A stretch of 6,313 nt of DNA from Balneolales bacterium (GTDB taxonomy: Bacteria > Bacteroidota > Rhodothermia > Balneolales > Balneolaceae), in assembly GCA_022360375.1 (NCBI GenBank), contig JAKSCW010000339.1, positions 1 to 6,313 on the forward strand, in the 5' to 3' direction. The translations under genes were made by a program, and so were the position numbers. The notes under the pieces are model-generated. The model saw only the letters and a list, made by a program, of their open reading frames with translations, searched no databases and had not been told where the DNA came from. The first letter of the stretch is position 1. Every line of letters begins with the position of its first letter. This document shows, one piece after another, positions 5,448-6,313 of this stretch.

Positions 5448-6288
5448 AGTACCTCTGCTAAAACGTTTGAAGCTGGTTGAGTTTCCCCAACCGGAAATCT
5501 ATCATACTAAATATCCCCTCTTTTTGTGTCATGGGTTTGGAGCAATCGGTTCACTTGTTAAGCCTTCTCCCCTTCATGATCCCTGTATGTTAATGCGAAA
5601 ACATGGCATTGTTTCCTTTGCACCAAATGTTGTTCCTTACGCCCCAATCCAGGTTCGGGCTAACAGCTGGGTAAGGCTCATCAATGCAGTTTGTGATACT
5701 TATGGCTTTGAAAAAGTAAACGTAGTTGCACACAGCATGGGTGGACTTGATATGCGCCATGCACTTACAAATCTGGGAATTCATAACCGGGTAGCTTCGC
5801 TCACTACATTAGCAACGCCACATCGTGGAACCTTCCTGGCAGATATGATTTTGAAAACGCCTGAAATTATCACCGAAAAACTCAGTGACATTGTAGATTG
5901 GTTTGGGAATAGTGTATATCCACGTGAAAAAAGCGAGGTATTAAATTCTGTGGAACAACTTACCCGAAGAGGAATCCAGGAGGATTTTAATCCGGTCACT
6001 GCAGACCTGGATGGATTCCCCTATTTCAGTTATAGTGCAGCCGTTGGGAAAGGAACCAATTTTTCGATCAATCCGGTGTTCCTGTTTCAGAATAACCAAA
6101 TCTATGCCCAGGAAGATGTAAATGATTCATTCGTTTCAGTAAAAAGCTCGATGTGGGGAGAACACCTTGGAACAGTAGCACTCTCCCATATGAACCAGAT
6201 AAATGTCCAGGTGACCAAAGAATTCAAACCGAAGTACAGGGATTTTTGGCTGGGTGTAGTGAAAAAGCTATGTGCGCTGGGGTTTTGA
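5440..6288 (+). CDS. Alpha/beta-hydrolase, triacylglycerol lipase-like
   Basis: This 282-residue protein has the hallmarks of Pseudomonas/Burkholderia-type (family I-like) esterases and lipases, which hydrolyse ester bonds of acylglycerols or similar lipids. The strand and oxyanion-hole segment is YPLFLCHGFG at 25-34. The nucleophile elbow is VVAHSMGG at 95-102 with S99. It is followed by TLATPHRGTFLAD at 123-135, the counterpart of GTPHRGS in those lipases. The acid is probably D229 in VNDSFVSV, where family members have NDGLV. The triad histidine is probably H250 in LSHMNQIN, where they have NHxxxxN. The triad order and length are as expected, so it should be active. No signal peptide is seen (MAEVPLLKRLKL), so the product looks cytoplasmic or peripheral, unlike classic secreted lipases. 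The ATG at 5440 has a strong Shine-Dalgarno and overlaps the preceding gene by 8 bases. The natural substrate is unknown. Confidence 0.88.
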   Translation: MAEVPLLKRLKLVEFPQPEIYHTKYPLFLCHGFGAIGSLVKPSPLHDPCMLMRKHGIVSFAPNVVPYAPIQVRANSWVRLINAVCDTYGFEKVNVVAHSMGGLDMRHALTNLGIHNRVASLTTLATPHRGTFLADMILKTPEIITEKLSDIVDWFGNSVYPREKSEVLNSVEQLTRRGIQEDFNPVTADLDGFPYFSYSAAVGKGTNFSINPVFLFQNNQIYAQEDVNDSFVSVKSSMWGEHLGTVALSHMNQINVQVTKEFKPKYRDFWLGVVKKLCALGF

Positions 6289-6312
6289 TTTATTTTCAAC
6301 AAAATATTTTTG
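6285..6312 (+). promoter_or_regulatory. Promoter-like sequence for a gene beyond the window
   Basis: TATTTTTG at 6305-6312 matches TAnnTTTG at all fixed positions. TTG at 6285-6287 lies 17 bases upstream, within the 17-23 base spacing described for Flavobacterium promoters. The -33 part overlaps the lipase stop codon. The sequence is very AT-rich, so a chance match is possible and no downstream gene is visible. Confidence 0.4.
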
Positions 6313-6313
6313 C

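Overview
This window looks like chromosomal DNA from a member of the Bacteroidota/Balneolota/Rhodothermota group. Four things suggest this. Base composition is moderate to AT-leaning by eye. Six of the seven genes lack any Shine-Dalgarno sequence. A TAnnTTTG-type -7 promoter element lies upstream of the main operon. The CoaBC motifs (PTMD, ASG) resemble those I remember from this lineage rather than the E. coli ones. A Balneolaceae-like organism is my best guess, but this is inferred and was not computed.

Layout, left to right. The first ~27 bases carry a short interspersed-repeat-like sequence (GATCCTTCGCCTTCGCTCAGG and following), cut by the window edge. Bases 67-1911 on the minus strand hold a complete NodU/CmcH/TobZ-family O-carbamoyltransferase. 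A 104-base divergent intergenic region (1912-2015) follows and holds the likely promoters for both directions. From 2016 to 6288 there are six plus-strand genes in tight array: a YicC-family endoribonuclease-like protein, guanylate kinase (gmk), RNA polymerase omega (rpoZ), bifunctional CoaBC, a small exported protein of unknown function, and an alpha/beta-hydrolase of the bacterial triacylglycerol lipase type. No ungened stretch reaches 300 bases. The window ends in a second promoter-like sequence that probably serves the next gene.

How the genes fit together. The yicC-gmk-rpoZ-coaBC block is a widely conserved bacterial housekeeping cluster, with a comparable order in Bacillus subtilis. It joins RNA turnover, GMP-to-GDP phosphorylation, RNA polymerase assembly and coenzyme A synthesis. 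Gaps after gmk are 7, 3 and 8 bases and the last two genes overlap by 8 bases, so one transcript from the promoter near 1955-1985 is likely. The only larger gap, before gmk, contains an imperfect hairpin and leads to a non-ATG gmk start, which makes it a candidate control point. The exported protein and the lipase are the accessory part. They are translationally coupled through the only strong Shine-Dalgarno in the window.

I see no CRISPR array, tRNA, rRNA, insertion sequence or clear novel defence or mobile system. The most worthwhile leads are the almost superimposed divergent promoters, the yicC-gmk hairpin with the non-ATG start, the coupled exported-protein/lipase pair, and the edge repeat.
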